NCBI RefSeq assembly: GCF_007991175.1
Contig: NZ_BJXV01000025.1
Span: 1 to 40,678, forward strand
DNA from: Halovibrio variabilis
GTDB taxonomy: Bacteria; Pseudomonadota; Gammaproteobacteria; Pseudomonadales; Halomonadaceae
Length of the DNA: 40,678 bases
Direction: 5' to 3'
The notes beneath the pieces are model-generated. The model was not told the DNA's origin. It did not search any database and was given only the letters and a program-made list of their open reading frames with translations. Position 1 is the first letter of the stretch. Each line of letters starts with the position of its first letter. The position numbers were made by a program, and so were the translations under genes. Shown here piece by piece: positions 18,738 through 27,742 of the stretch.

Positions 18738-19760
18738 ATGAAAATTCTTGTGACCGGCGCGGCAGGTTTTATTGGCTTTCATACGGCCAGCCGTCTACTC
18801 GAAAGGGGGGATGAGGTTGTTGGTTTTGATAGCCTCAACGATTATTACGATGTTGATCTTAAACAGCATCGTCTTGAACAGCTACACCGTTTATCTGACA
18901 AGACCGGTACTTACTTCCACTTTATCCGCGATAATTTAGCGGATCAAAAAGCGGTAACAGACTGTTTTAAAGAGTATACGTTTGATCGGGTTATTCATTT
19001 GGCGGCGCAAGCGGGAGTACGTTATTCGATTGAAAATCCACACAGCTACGTGGAAAGTAACATCGTTGCGTTTACCAATGTGCTTGAGGCCTGCCGCTAC
19101 GCAAAAACGCCGCATCTAACTTACGCAAGCACAAGTTCTGTTTATGGCGCCAACACCCGCATGCCATTTTCTGAACACCATGGCGCCAATCATCCACTGC
19201 AGTTTTATGCAGCGACTAAAAAAGCCAATGAAATGATGGCGCATAGCTACAGCCATTTGTTTGGATTACCCACTACCGGGCTTCGCTTCTTTACCGTTTA
19301 TGGCCCATGGGGCCGCCCAGACATGGCGCTGTTCAAATTCACCAAAAGTATGTTGGCAGATGAGCCAATTACGGTGTTCAACCATGGCAACCATACCCGT
19401 GATTTTACCTACGTGGATGACATCGTCGAGGGAGTGATTCGAGCTAGCGACCAGATTGCTGAGCCCAATGCCGACTGGAATAGCGATGATCCGGATCCTG
19501 CCACCAGTAATGCACCATATCGTCTGTTCAATATTGGCAATAATAACCCTGTGAAGCTGAGTGCTTACATTGAGGCGCTTGAGCAAGCGCTAGACAAAAC
19601 GGCCAAGCAGGATTTATTACCCCTTCAGCCAGGTGATGTGCCAGATACCTATGCCGATAGCAGTGAATTGCAAAATGCCGTTGATTACCAACCCACAACG
19701 TCGGTAAAAGAGGGCGTGGCTAACTTTGTCGCTTGGTATCGTGAATATTATCAAGTGTGA
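18738..19760 (+). CDS. UDP-glucuronate 4-epimerase
   Basis: This 340-aa extended SDR enzyme has TGAAGFIG near the N-terminus, the [16 protein letters not shown] segment typical of UDP-GlcA epimerases, and YAATK as the catalytic YxxxK. It should interconvert UDP-glucuronate and UDP-galacturonate. Its neighbour ugd makes the substrate, which strongly supports this call. The ATG at 18738 follows an AAAGAGAGA ribosome site; the upstream GTG is less likely. A dTDP-glucose dehydratase is less likely because of the NDYYDV pattern. Confidence 0.88.
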   Translation: MKILVTGAAGFIGFHTASRLLERGDEVVGFDSLNDYYDVDLKQHRLEQLHRLSDKTGTYFHFIRDNLADQKAVTDCFKEYTFDRVIHLAAQAGVRYSIENPHSYVESNIVAFTNVLEACRYAKTPHLTYASTSSVYGANTRMPFSEHHGANHPLQFYAATKKANEMMAHSYSHLFGLPTTGLRFFTVYGPWGRPDMALFKFTKSMLADEPITVFNHGNHTRDFTYVDDIVEGVIRASDQIAEPNADWNSDDPDPATSNAPYRLFNIGNNNPVKLSAYIEALEQALDKTAKQDLLPLQPGDVPDTYADSSELQNAVDYQPTTSVKEGVANFVAWYREYYQV

Positions 19761-19821
19761 TTGCAGCAAGGCACAGTATCCACGTAGTTGTGAGACATCC
19801 AATGAATAGAAAAGGAATGGC

Positions 19822-21162
19822 ATGAACGTCACGGTGTTTGGAACAGGGTATGTAGGTCTGGTGCAGGGCGCCATTTTGGCTGATGTAGGCCACCATGTTG
19901 TGTGCGTCGATGTAGATGCCGAAAAGGTCGAGCGGTTGACCCAAGGGCACATTCCTATTTACGAACCTGGCTTAGAGTCCCTTGTTCGTGAGAATTTTGC
20001 ATCGGGGCGTTTAGAGTTCACTACCGATTCAGAGGCTGGCGTCAAGCACGGCCAAGTTCAGTTTATTGCTGTAGGAACGCCACCGGACGAAGATGGCTCT
20101 GCTGATCTTAAATATGTGCTGGCGGTTGCACAAACCATCGCCGAGCATATGGACCGCAAACAGATCATCATCAATAAATCGACAGTGCCCGTTGGTACTG
20201 CCGACAAAGTGCGCGCATGTATCACTGAGAAGCTAGCTGATCGTGGGCAAGGTGATTTGCAATTTGATGTGGTGTCAAACCCAGAGTTTCTGAAAGAGGG
20301 TAGCGCTGTTGCCGACTGCCAGAAACCCGACAGAATCATCATTGGTACCGAGAACGAGGCCACCATTGAAGTGATGCGTGAGCTGTACGCGCCGTTCAAT
20401 CGCAACCATGACAAAGTCATTATCATGGATGTGAGAAGTGCCGAGCTTACCAAGTACGCGGCAAACTGTATGCTGGCCACTAAAATCAGTTTTATGAACG
20501 AAATAGCCAACTTGTCTGAGCGGTTAGGCGCTGATATAGAAATGGTTCGTCAGGGGATCGGTTCAGATCCGCGTATTGGCTACCACTTCATCTACCCTGG
20601 GGTAGGCTATGGAGGCTCATGCTTTCCCAAAGATGTGCAGGCGCTTATTCGGGCCTCAGACAACATCGACTTCGATGCTAAAGTGCTTAAAGCCGTTGAG
20701 GCACGTAATTATGAACAGAAAACCACGCTGTTCGAGAAAATCGCACGCCACTACGATAACGATTTAGCGGGAAAAACCTTCGCCTTATGGGGGCTGTCGT
20801 TTAAACCCAGCACCGACGACATGCGCGAAGCACCCAGTCGCGTGCTGATGGAGGCACTGTGGCAGGCAGGAGCCAAAGTACAGGCCTACGACCCGGAAGC
20901 GATGGAGGAGACCCAGCGACTCTACGGCAACCGCGATGATCTGACGTTGTGCGGAACTAAGGAATCGGCTCTAAAGGGTGCCGATGCGCTAGTCATCGTA
21001 ACCGAATGGCAGAGTTTCCGGGCGCCTGACTTTGCTGCGCTGTCACGCGAACTGCGCCAGCCAGTTATATTCGATGGTCGTAACATGTTCGAGCCCGTGC
21101 GCATGATCGACAAAGGCTTCACCTACTACTCGGTGGGTCGCCAGCCCGTTCAGCACGGCTGA
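19822..21162 (+). CDS. ugd: UDP-glucose 6-dehydrogenase
   Basis: This enzyme oxidises UDP-glucose to UDP-glucuronate with two NAD. The NAD motif GTGYVGL is at residues about 7-13, EFLKEGSA lies in the middle, and the catalytic Cys is in [12 protein letters not shown] near residue 267. [16 protein letters not shown] is also characteristic. The 446-aa length is normal. It supplies acidic sugar for the polymer and for the epimerase just upstream. It is the last gene before the AT-rich variable part of the locus. Confidence 0.95.
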   Translation: MNVTVFGTGYVGLVQGAILADVGHHVVCVDVDAEKVERLTQGHIPIYEPGLESLVRENFASGRLEFTTDSEAGVKHGQVQFIAVGTPPDEDGSADLKYVLAVAQTIAEHMDRKQIIINKSTVPVGTADKVRACITEKLADRGQGDLQFDVVSNPEFLKEGSAVADCQKPDRIIIGTENEATIEVMRELYAPFNRNHDKVIIMDVRSAELTKYAANCMLATKISFMNEIANLSERLGADIEMVRQGIGSDPRIGYHFIYPGVGYGGSCFPKDVQALIRASDNIDFDAKVLKAVEARNYEQKTTLFEKIARHYDNDLAGKTFALWGLSFKPSTDDMREAPSRVLMEALWQAGAKVQAYDPEAMEETQRLYGNRDDLTLCGTKESALKGADALVIVTEWQSFRAPDFAALSRELRQPVIFDGRNMFEPVRMIDKGFTYYSVGRQPVQHG

Positions 21163-21640
21163 ACACATGTTCTGCCATGAGCTTTTCACCACGGCCTCTT
21201 CCTTACGGATAGCAGGAAATTCCTGATAACCCACTGCGCCGGTTTTATCTGTTCGGTAGTGCTTTTTCATAATCCATGGGGACAGCGCCTTTCCAATCTG
21301 ACAGCGACGTTACACACGAAGTGACAGGCCCAAATAACAACTCTTCAACGCTAAGCAACTAAAAACCGACGGCTGCTAAAGACCTCCAGTTCCATCATGG
21401 GTAAGTGGGTACTCGGTAGCCTGTTTATAACTCTCACCATGGCGGTGCTGGCAGACAGAGCCGCCGTGGTTTTTCTGGGTTCCAACTGAAACGCTTTAAA
21501 ACGAATATCGCCTTCTCCCTTAAGTGAATAATTAGATACATAAAAGTAAAGGGATTATTATAACGAATAACCGGTTCATTATTACTGGAATCGAAAGGGC
21601 TAGCGTTATGTTCACAAGTAATGTAGGTGATAACCACCAA
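21163..21640. other. Intergenic junction between conserved and variable parts of the locus
   Basis: About 480 bp without a convincing gene. The minus strand is open from 21270 to 21043 (75 codons) but overlaps the end of ugd and I do not recognise the product. A hairpin near 21441-21465 followed by TTTTT could be a terminator. Base composition falls sharply from here on. The stretch looks like debris at a recombination junction. Confidence 0.4.
21441..21475 (+). terminator. Possible intrinsic terminator after ugd
   Basis: GGCGG...CCGCC (21441-21465) form a stem that extends with one mismatch, followed by GTGGTTTTT. The match is imperfect. If real, transcription initiated before wza would have to pass it, which RfaH loading at the ops site could allow. 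Confidence 0.35.
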
Positions 21641-22735
21641 ATGAAAATTTTAATATTAGCAGGCACAGGTTCAATGGGAACCCATTTGACAAGCCTTCTT
21701 AGCAAACAAGGTCACGATGTTTTCGTAACATCCCGCTCCAAGCACGAAGATTCCAATCGCATTAAATATTTGCAAGGAAACGCGCGGGATATAGAGTTTT
21801 TGAATGAAATTCTGGAAAGTCCTTGGAGCGCGATAGTTGATTTTTTGAACTACAGGACAGAAGAATTTAAGTCACGAATGAATTTATTGCTTGAATCAAC
21901 AGATCAGTATGTGTTTATAAGTTCTGCACGCGTTTATTCCCAATCCGACTCGCCCATCATAGAAGAAACACCGCGGTTACTGGATGTATCAACTGATGAA
22001 GCCTATCTCAAAACCGACGAATATGGCTTGGCTAAAGCCCGTCAAGAAAATCTCCTGCAGGATTCTGGTAGTCAAAACTGGACGGTAATTCGCCCAAGTA
22101 TAACCTTCAGTGAAGATCGTTTGCAGTTAGGTGTACTCGAAAAAGAGGCTTGGCTGTATAGAGCTCTCCAAGGCCGTAGCATTGTGTTTTCAGACGATAT
22201 TGTAAATAAAGTGACGACAATGACCTACGGATGGGATGTAGCACAAGGTATTGCATCGATAGTTGCCAACGACAAAGCTTTAGGTGAGATCTTCCATATC
22301 ACGTCTCAAGAATCATTCAGGTGGCATGAAATCCTTTCTATATATATTAATACCTTGGAGAACCATCTTGGTAAACGGCCTCGTGTAGTTATGGCGGGGA
22401 AATCGCCCAACCTAAGATTTAGTAAATATCAACTGATTTATAGTCGTTATTTTGATAGAAGATTTGACAATCAAAAAATTAATAACTTTTTACCAGTGGA
22501 CGATTTTCAAAATATAAAGGGTAGCTTGCAAAAATGCCTTGAGGAGTTCCTAAAAGAGCCGATATTCCGCCCTATCAATTGGAAACTTGAAGCAGTTAAC
22601 GATCGTGTAGCAGGCGAATATACGCCGCTAAAAAAAATCCCTAGTCTTAAGGCTAAAATAGATTATTTGGAAGAGCGTTTTAATATTTCTTTTTTCCTAA
22701 AATGGCCTAAGAAAATCTACCGCCTTTCCCGTTAA
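21641..22735 (+). CDS. NAD-dependent epimerase/dehydratase (SDR) of unknown substrate
   Basis: A 364-aa protein with an N-terminal Rossmann fold (ILILAGTGSMG, glycine pattern GxGxxG rather than the usual GxxGxxG), the active-site Ser region FISSARVYS and a YGLAK segment that supplies YxxxK. It therefore looks like an atypical extended SDR with sugar-modifying activity; the reaction cannot be told from sequence. The C-terminal third is not recognisable. The ATG at 21641 gives the canonical SDR start; a frame-extending ATG at 21608 is possible. The gene is AT-rich compared with ugd. It probably modifies a nucleotide sugar used in this locus. Confidence 0.7.
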   Translation: MKILILAGTGSMGTHLTSLLSKQGHDVFVTSRSKHEDSNRIKYLQGNARDIEFLNEILESPWSAIVDFLNYRTEEFKSRMNLLLESTDQYVFISSARVYSQSDSPIIEETPRLLDVSTDEAYLKTDEYGLAKARQENLLQDSGSQNWTVIRPSITFSEDRLQLGVLEKEAWLYRALQGRSIVFSDDIVNKVTTMTYGWDVAQGIASIVANDKALGEIFHITSQESFRWHEILSIYINTLENHLGKRPRVVMAGKSPNLRFSKYQLIYSRYFDRRFDNQKINNFLPVDDFQNIKGSLQKCLEEFLKEPIFRPINWKLEAVNDRVAGEYTPLKKIPSLKAKIDYLEERFNISFFLKWPKKIYRLSR

Positions 22736-22760
22736 TAAATTTATTTAGTTGTCAATATTG

Positions 22761-24302
22761 ATGCCCACAAATAGCGATAAAAATACTCGAATAGCAAAGA
22801 ATGCTCTTTTTCTTTATCTACGTTCGATCATAGTACTCCTGATAGCTCTATACACCACCCGGGTAGTTTTAGCTACATTAGGCGTTGAAGATTATGGTAT
22901 TTATTATGTTGTTGCGGGAGTAATAGCTTTATTCTCATCAATTTCCAGTTCATTGTCAGGGGCAATTAGCCGATTTCTGACATTTGAGCTTGGCCGTGGT
23001 GACGAAAGCCAATTAAAGAAAGTGTTTTCAACAGGTGTCCAAATACAAGTTATCTTGGCATTCATTATTGTTTCTCTGATTTTGAGTGTTGGTGCCTGGT
23101 TTCTGCGTAATAAGTTAAGCATTCCGCCTGAGCGTATCGAAGCAGCTCATTGGGTCTTGGTGTGTTCCGCTTTAAGTTTTGGTTTCGGGTTAATTAGTGT
23201 CAGTTATAATGCGCTAATTATTGCCCACGAACGCATGAAAGCTTATGCCTACATAAGCATTCTAAGTGTATTTCTAAAACTTGGGGCGGTATTGTTGCTC
23301 ACCGTTACCGCGTATGACAGTTTGAAAGCTTATGCTGTTTATTTGCTTGGCGTTTCGTTGATTACCCAGGCGTGTTATTGGACGTATTGCCGGTCTCAGT
23401 TTAAAGAGAGCCGATTTAATTTTGTCTGGGACAAAGAGTTACTCAAGCATATGTTCGGCTTTTCCGGCTGGGCGTTTGCAAGTTATGCTGTCGGTATGTT
23501 GAATATCCAAGGCGTAAATATCCTAACCAACATTTACTTCGGTGTTACCCTTAACGCGGCGAGGGGTATAGCGTCACAGGTCGAAGGGGCTTTGAAACAG
23601 TTTATCGGTAATCTAACTGTTTCTGTAAATCCACAGATCACGAAATCCTACGCGATTGATGATAAAAACTATATGTTTCAACTAATCTGCGGTGGAAGTA
23701 AGTTCGCCTATTTCTTGGCGCTTCTATTTGTGATACCTCTTTTTATTGAGGCAGAAACTGTACTGACACTTTGGTTGGAGAATGTACCTGAGTATGCAAC
23801 GGTTTTTGTACGTCTCACTCTATTGACGATGCTACCCCAAGTGCTTGGCGGTATTTTGTTCACCGCGGCAATGGCGACTGGGAATATTCGTAACTATTCA
23901 ATTATCATCAATGGCGTTAGTATCCTAACGTTTATTTTTGCCTGGCTACTTTTTTGGCTGGGTTTTCCAGCTGAGGTAGCGTATCTGGTGCATTTATTTA
24001 TTCGTATTATACTTGTAGTTTTGCGAGTTTTTTTGCTAAAAAGCATGATCTCTTTTAGTCCTTCACTGTACTTTAAAAGTGTTTTTATAAGAATAATGCC
24101 TGTTTCACTCTTGGCGTTTTTAGTTCCGCTGCTGGTGCTTTTTGTGCCGATACCTCAATCGTTTTTACGCGTGGTATTGGTGACGCTAGTCAGTGTTCCG
24201 GTGACACTCCTCGTAGTTTATTGTTTAGGGCTGACAAAAGATGAGCGCAGTTTTGCTATTGGAAAGCTTAAACAGTTAAAGACAAGGTTTTATAAAGGTT
24301 AA
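22761..24302 (+). CDS. wzx: Polysaccharide flippase, Wzx type
   Basis: This protein of about 513 aa consists of 12 or more hydrophobic helices with short loops, in the MVF/MATE-like polysaccharide transporter pattern. The first helix carries LYLRSIIVLLIALYTTRVVLATLGVEDYG-type sequence, where TRVVLATLGVEDYGIY is a common Wzx/O-antigen flippase signature. It should move undecaprenyl-linked repeat units to the periplasmic face. The frame opens at a TTG (22749), but the ATG at 22761 is more likely. It is followed 6 bp later by the MenD-like gene. Confidence 0.85.
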   Translation: MPTNSDKNTRIAKNALFLYLRSIIVLLIALYTTRVVLATLGVEDYGIYYVVAGVIALFSSISSSLSGAISRFLTFELGRGDESQLKKVFSTGVQIQVILAFIIVSLILSVGAWFLRNKLSIPPERIEAAHWVLVCSALSFGFGLISVSYNALIIAHERMKAYAYISILSVFLKLGAVLLLTVTAYDSLKAYAVYLLGVSLITQACYWTYCRSQFKESRFNFVWDKELLKHMFGFSGWAFASYAVGMLNIQGVNILTNIYFGVTLNAARGIASQVEGALKQFIGNLTVSVNPQITKSYAIDDKNYMFQLICGGSKFAYFLALLFVIPLFIEAETVLTLWLENVPEYATVFVRLTLLTMLPQVLGGILFTAAMATGNIRNYSIIINGVSILTFIFAWLLFWLGFPAEVAYLVHLFIRIILVVLRVFLLKSMISFSPSLYFKSVFIRIMPVSLLAFLVPLLVLFVPIPQSFLRVVLVTLVSVPVTLLVVYCLGLTKDERSFAIGKLKQLKTRFYKG

Positions 24303-24308
24303 TCAAGA

Positions 24309-26072
24309 ATGAGTAAATTTTACACAGATGATCGTAACGTCCAGATTCTTGTCGCTCTGCTTAAAGCACACGGTATTCGTAAAATTGTTGCTTCTCCCGG
24401 AACAACTAACATGGCATTGGTGGGAAGTTGCCAACATGATCCTTGGTTCGAGATGTACTCTTGCGTAGATGAGCGTTCCGCTGCATACATGGCCTGTGGG
24501 CTGGCGGCGGAGTCCGAGGAACCCGTTGTGCTAACCTGTACTGGGGCAACGGCGTCACGTAATTATTTTCCGGGCCTGACCGAAGCCTATTATCGAAAAT
24601 TACCTATACTAGCGATAACATTTTTCGACAGTTATCATGGGATTGGGAACCTGGTTCCTCAGATGATAGACAGAAGTGTTTCACCGAAAGACACTGTACG
24701 CTATAAGGTAGAGCTCCCTCCCGTAAAAGATGAAGCAGACTTTAAGTTCGCGGAATTGAAATTAAATACGGCAATTTTAGAGTTGCGGCGGAATGGAGGA
24801 AGGCCAGTTCATGTTAATTTGGAAAACTCCCGTAAAAAATTTACCACGAAAGAGCTTCCACCTGTTCGTATTATTAATCGAATAACACGCAAAAGCGCTT
24901 TCCCGGCAATCCCGTCTGAGGCCAAGCGTATTGCGGTGTATATCTGCTCTCACTCCTCGTGGACAGAGTCACAAATTGAAAGCCTTGACGCCTTTTGTCA
25001 GCGTAACAACGCTGTCGTTTTTTGCGATCATACCAGTGGCTATAAAGGCAAGTATCGCATGATGTTTTCACTTGTCGCGACCCAGGACAGGTACTTTTCG
25101 CCCCTTTGTCGCCCTGATTTGTTGATTCACATTGGGGAAATGTCAGGTGATTATACAATTTATGGCCGAATGAGTAGCGCAAAAGAAGTCTGGCGCGTGA
25201 ATGAAGATGGTGAGGTTCGTGATACCTTCGGTAAGCTACGCTATATTTACGAGATGGATGAGCAGGATTTCTTCGATTACTATACAAAATATCCGGTATC
25301 AACCTTGGTTAACACGGATGAATACCTGCAGTCTTGCATATCTGAGCACATTAGAATATCTGATAAAATTCCAGAGTTGCCATTTTCCAATATTTGGATT
25401 GCCAAAACAGTTGCGCCAAGGATTCCCGAAAAGAGCTTTTTTCACTTTGGCGTCAGTAACACAATGCGTTCCTGGACGTTTTTTGATGTTCCTCGCTCGG
25501 TTTCTACGAATGCAAATGTCGGTGGGCGGGGTATAGATGGAATGCTTTCCAGCCTTATCGGTGCCTCATTGGTTAATTCGAATGCCCTTCATTTTGGCGT
25601 TCTCGGTGATCTGACTTTCTTTTACGATATGAACTCGCTAGGAAATCGCCACGTAGGTAAGAATTTAAGAATCCTGTTGGTAAATAATGGCCGGGGGACG
25701 GAATTTAGACTCTACATGCACCCGGGACAAAAAATGCTGGGTAATGAAGCCGATTCTTATGTGGCGGCAGCTGGGCATTTCGGTAACCAATCTCCGGATT
25801 TGGTAAAAAACTATGTAACCGCACTGGGCTTTGAATACCTTCATGCCTCAAATAAAACAGAATTTACTGCTGTGATTGACCGATTTTTAACGCCGGAAAT
25901 TACGGACAAGCCTATGCTTCTAGAGGTATTCACAGATTCGCAGGATGAAAGTGATGCTTTAGAAACGTTGAGAAACCTTGAAGTTTTGAAGGTCACACAA
26001 TCAAAAGATCTTACTAGACGGATTCTTGGTAAGCGTGGGGTTAAGGTATTGAAGAAGGTATTGGGTAAGTAA
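24309..26072 (+). CDS. MenD-like thiamine-diphosphate-dependent enzyme
   Basis: A 587-aa ThDP enzyme with the domain order of MenD. The catalytic Glu is Glu55 in VDERSAAYMACGLA. The C-terminal cofactor domain has NANVGGRGIDGMLSS (401-415), GDLTFFYDMNSL (433-444) and VNNGRGTEFRLY (458-469), each lining up with MenD blocks (ASGIDGLLS, GDLSALYDLNAL, VNNNGG). MenD makes SEPHCHC from isochorismate and 2-oxoglutarate in menaquinone synthesis, but no other men gene is nearby and the context is polysaccharide synthesis. The role is therefore unknown; it might decarboxylate a 2-oxoacid and join the acyl carbanion to a sugar or other acceptor. Acetolactate synthase-like activity is less likely because the middle domain is not of that type. 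Confidence 0.82.
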   Translation: MSKFYTDDRNVQILVALLKAHGIRKIVASPGTTNMALVGSCQHDPWFEMYSCVDERSAAYMACGLAAESEEPVVLTCTGATASRNYFPGLTEAYYRKLPILAITFFDSYHGIGNLVPQMIDRSVSPKDTVRYKVELPPVKDEADFKFAELKLNTAILELRRNGGRPVHVNLENSRKKFTTKELPPVRIINRITRKSAFPAIPSEAKRIAVYICSHSSWTESQIESLDAFCQRNNAVVFCDHTSGYKGKYRMMFSLVATQDRYFSPLCRPDLLIHIGEMSGDYTIYGRMSSAKEVWRVNEDGEVRDTFGKLRYIYEMDEQDFFDYYTKYPVSTLVNTDEYLQSCISEHIRISDKIPELPFSNIWIAKTVAPRIPEKSFFHFGVSNTMRSWTFFDVPRSVSTNANVGGRGIDGMLSSLIGASLVNSNALHFGVLGDLTFFYDMNSLGNRHVGKNLRILLVNNGRGTEFRLYMHPGQKMLGNEADSYVAAAGHFGNQSPDLVKNYVTALGFEYLHASNKTEFTAVIDRFLTPEITDKPMLLEVFTDSQDESDALETLRNLEVLKVTQSKDLTRRILGKRGVKVLKKVLGK

Positions 26073-26578
26073 TGAAAGTGCTATCCCCAAGAAACCCCCT
26101 TAGCCGCAAGAGCATGAGGGTATAGATTTTTTGAATTATAGATATCACTCGGTAACCAGAAACCAGGACATTAGGCAGCTAATTATGAACGCCCGCACTG
26201 AGGAGTGTTTAGTAATGAATGATCTGGGGATCGAAAAGGCTTTGCAGTCTCAGGTTGCGGTGTTGTGACACAGGAAGGTTGCGATAGGTGATAGAATTCA
26301 CTGTAAAAAAAAGAAAAAGGCTTGGGTTCTAAACAAAAGAACAGGCCCAGCCAAAACGTTGACCCCGTTATGAAATGAAGTGGCAGCGGCTTAGGGCCGA
26401 GATGAGGGCCCTGTCGAATCAGGCATTTCTGAATGCAAAAACGAATGGCAAGTCATTAGATTATCTGTGGACTATGAAGCCGGTTTATTCCAGGTATTCT
26501 CGCCAAGTGCGTTCGTTTTCCCGTAGGGTGCTTTCTTTTGTAAAGCGTAGGCTTAAAGCATTGATTGAAACTCCATGA
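26072..26578 (+). pseudogene. Decayed gene, possibly FrhB-like (coenzyme F420 hydrogenase beta family) C-terminus
   Basis: The ATG at 26072 overlaps the stop of the preceding gene and opens a 17-codon frame ending at 26125. A second frame runs 26104-26268 (EHEGIDFLNYRYHSV..., ending SQVAVL), meets a TGA at 26266-26268, and continues in the same frame to 26370 (HRKVAIGDRIHC...). The sequence then continues in another frame from about 26366 to 26578 (YEMKWQRLRAEMRALSNQ...). This is the pattern of a gene with an internal deletion, one nonsense codon and one frameshift. The segment order and the neighbour (a pyruvyl transferase) suggest the C-terminus of an FrhB-like iron-sulfur protein, a frequent partner in such loci; I could not confirm the family. 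The last 67 codons could still be translated alone. Confidence 0.5.
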
Positions 26579-26592
26579 GACAGGCCGTTTAA

Positions 26593-27738
26593 ATGGTTAG
26601 AAAAAAAGTAGCAATTCTTACCCAGCCCCTAGGCCACAACTACGGTGGCATACTCCAAGCCTACGCCCTGCAAACATACTTGAAAAAGTTGGGTTGTGAG
26701 GTAGAAACCCTGGACAGGCGAGCGCCAGAAGTTGAACAGGTATCTGTAAAACCTCATGTTCTCAATCTTGCCAGGTTACTGCTGGGTCGCATTAAATCGA
26801 TACCTACCGCTAAAAAGCAGGCGAGGGTATTGGAGGAACTGGCTCGTTTTCGTGATGATCGGATAACTATGTCGTCAAAAATCACAGGTGATCAGGAGTT
26901 GCGGGAATATTACCGCGGCCGAAATTTTGACGCTTTTATCGTCGGCAGTGATCAGGTTTGGCGGCCACGTTATTCTCCATGTATTCCTAATTTTTTCCTG
27001 GATTTTCTGGATGACATCGAAAGCCCCGCAAAACGTATTGCTTACGCTGCATCGTTTGGGATAAACGAGTGGGAATACTCCAGTGAACTTACTGAAAAAT
27101 GCAAAAGTTTGGCGCAAGAGTTTGATGCCATTTCTGTAAGGGAAAGTTCTGCTGTGGATTTATGCAAGGAAATGTTAGGTGTTTCTGCAGAATTTCTTGT
27201 TGATCCAACGCTGCTTTTGGAACCGGCCGAATATGAACCGCTAATTAACGAGTGTGGAGAAAACGCTAATGCTGGTTGCGTGCTTTCTTATGTACTTGAT
27301 CCCGCCCCAGAGAAACACTCTATCGCAGCTAATGTAGGGAACTCGCTTGGTATTACGGTTTTCTCGATAAAACCTAAACACTCTGTTGCTCAAGTGCGCA
27401 CGAAGGATTTTTATAAATGTAGGTTTCCAAGTGTGGAAAGTTGGCTTCAAGCTTTTCAAGGTGCCAACTTTATAGTAACTGATTCGTTTCACGGTGCTGT
27501 TTTTTCCATCCTTTTTAATAAGCCTTTTATTGCAGTTGGAAATCCCGTGAGAGGAATGGCAAGATTTGAATCTCTTCTTTCACAGTTTGGATTGTCTGAC
27601 CGGCTGGTTGAGTCCCCCCTCGAAGTTACTCCAGAGTTGGTTCATAATAAAATTGAATGGGACTCTGTCAATATCCGCCGAGCTGCCTTGGCAAACATGG
27701 GTCACCAATTCCTTGCAACGCATCTTTTGGGTGAATGA
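26593..27738 (+). CDS. Polysaccharide pyruvyl transferase family protein
   Basis: This 381-aa GT-B-like enzyme would transfer pyruvate from phosphoenolpyruvate to a sugar, making a ketal that adds negative charge. Family features are NYGGILQAYAL (residues 16-26), FIVGSDQVWRP (115-125) and TDSFHGAVFS near residue 297 with the conserved His. Length and motif order match CsaB/WcaK-type proteins. It follows a decayed gene by 14 bp and precedes a glycosyltransferase by 4 bp. The acceptor sugar is unknown. Confidence 0.88.
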   Translation: MVRKKVAILTQPLGHNYGGILQAYALQTYLKKLGCEVETLDRRAPEVEQVSVKPHVLNLARLLLGRIKSIPTAKKQARVLEELARFRDDRITMSSKITGDQELREYYRGRNFDAFIVGSDQVWRPRYSPCIPNFFLDFLDDIESPAKRIAYAASFGINEWEYSSELTEKCKSLAQEFDAISVRESSAVDLCKEMLGVSAEFLVDPTLLLEPAEYEPLINECGENANAGCVLSYVLDPAPEKHSIAANVGNSLGITVFSIKPKHSVAQVRTKDFYKCRFPSVESWLQAFQGANFIVTDSFHGAVFSILFNKPFIAVGNPVRGMARFESLLSQFGLSDRLVESPLEVTPELVHNKIEWDSVNIRRAALANMGHQFLATHLLGE

Positions 27739-27742
27739 TTCG

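Noticed and set aside
21043..21270. 75-codon minus-strand reading frame overlapping the end of ugd
   Set aside because: It overlaps a certain gene by 120 bases, and I recognise no family in its product.
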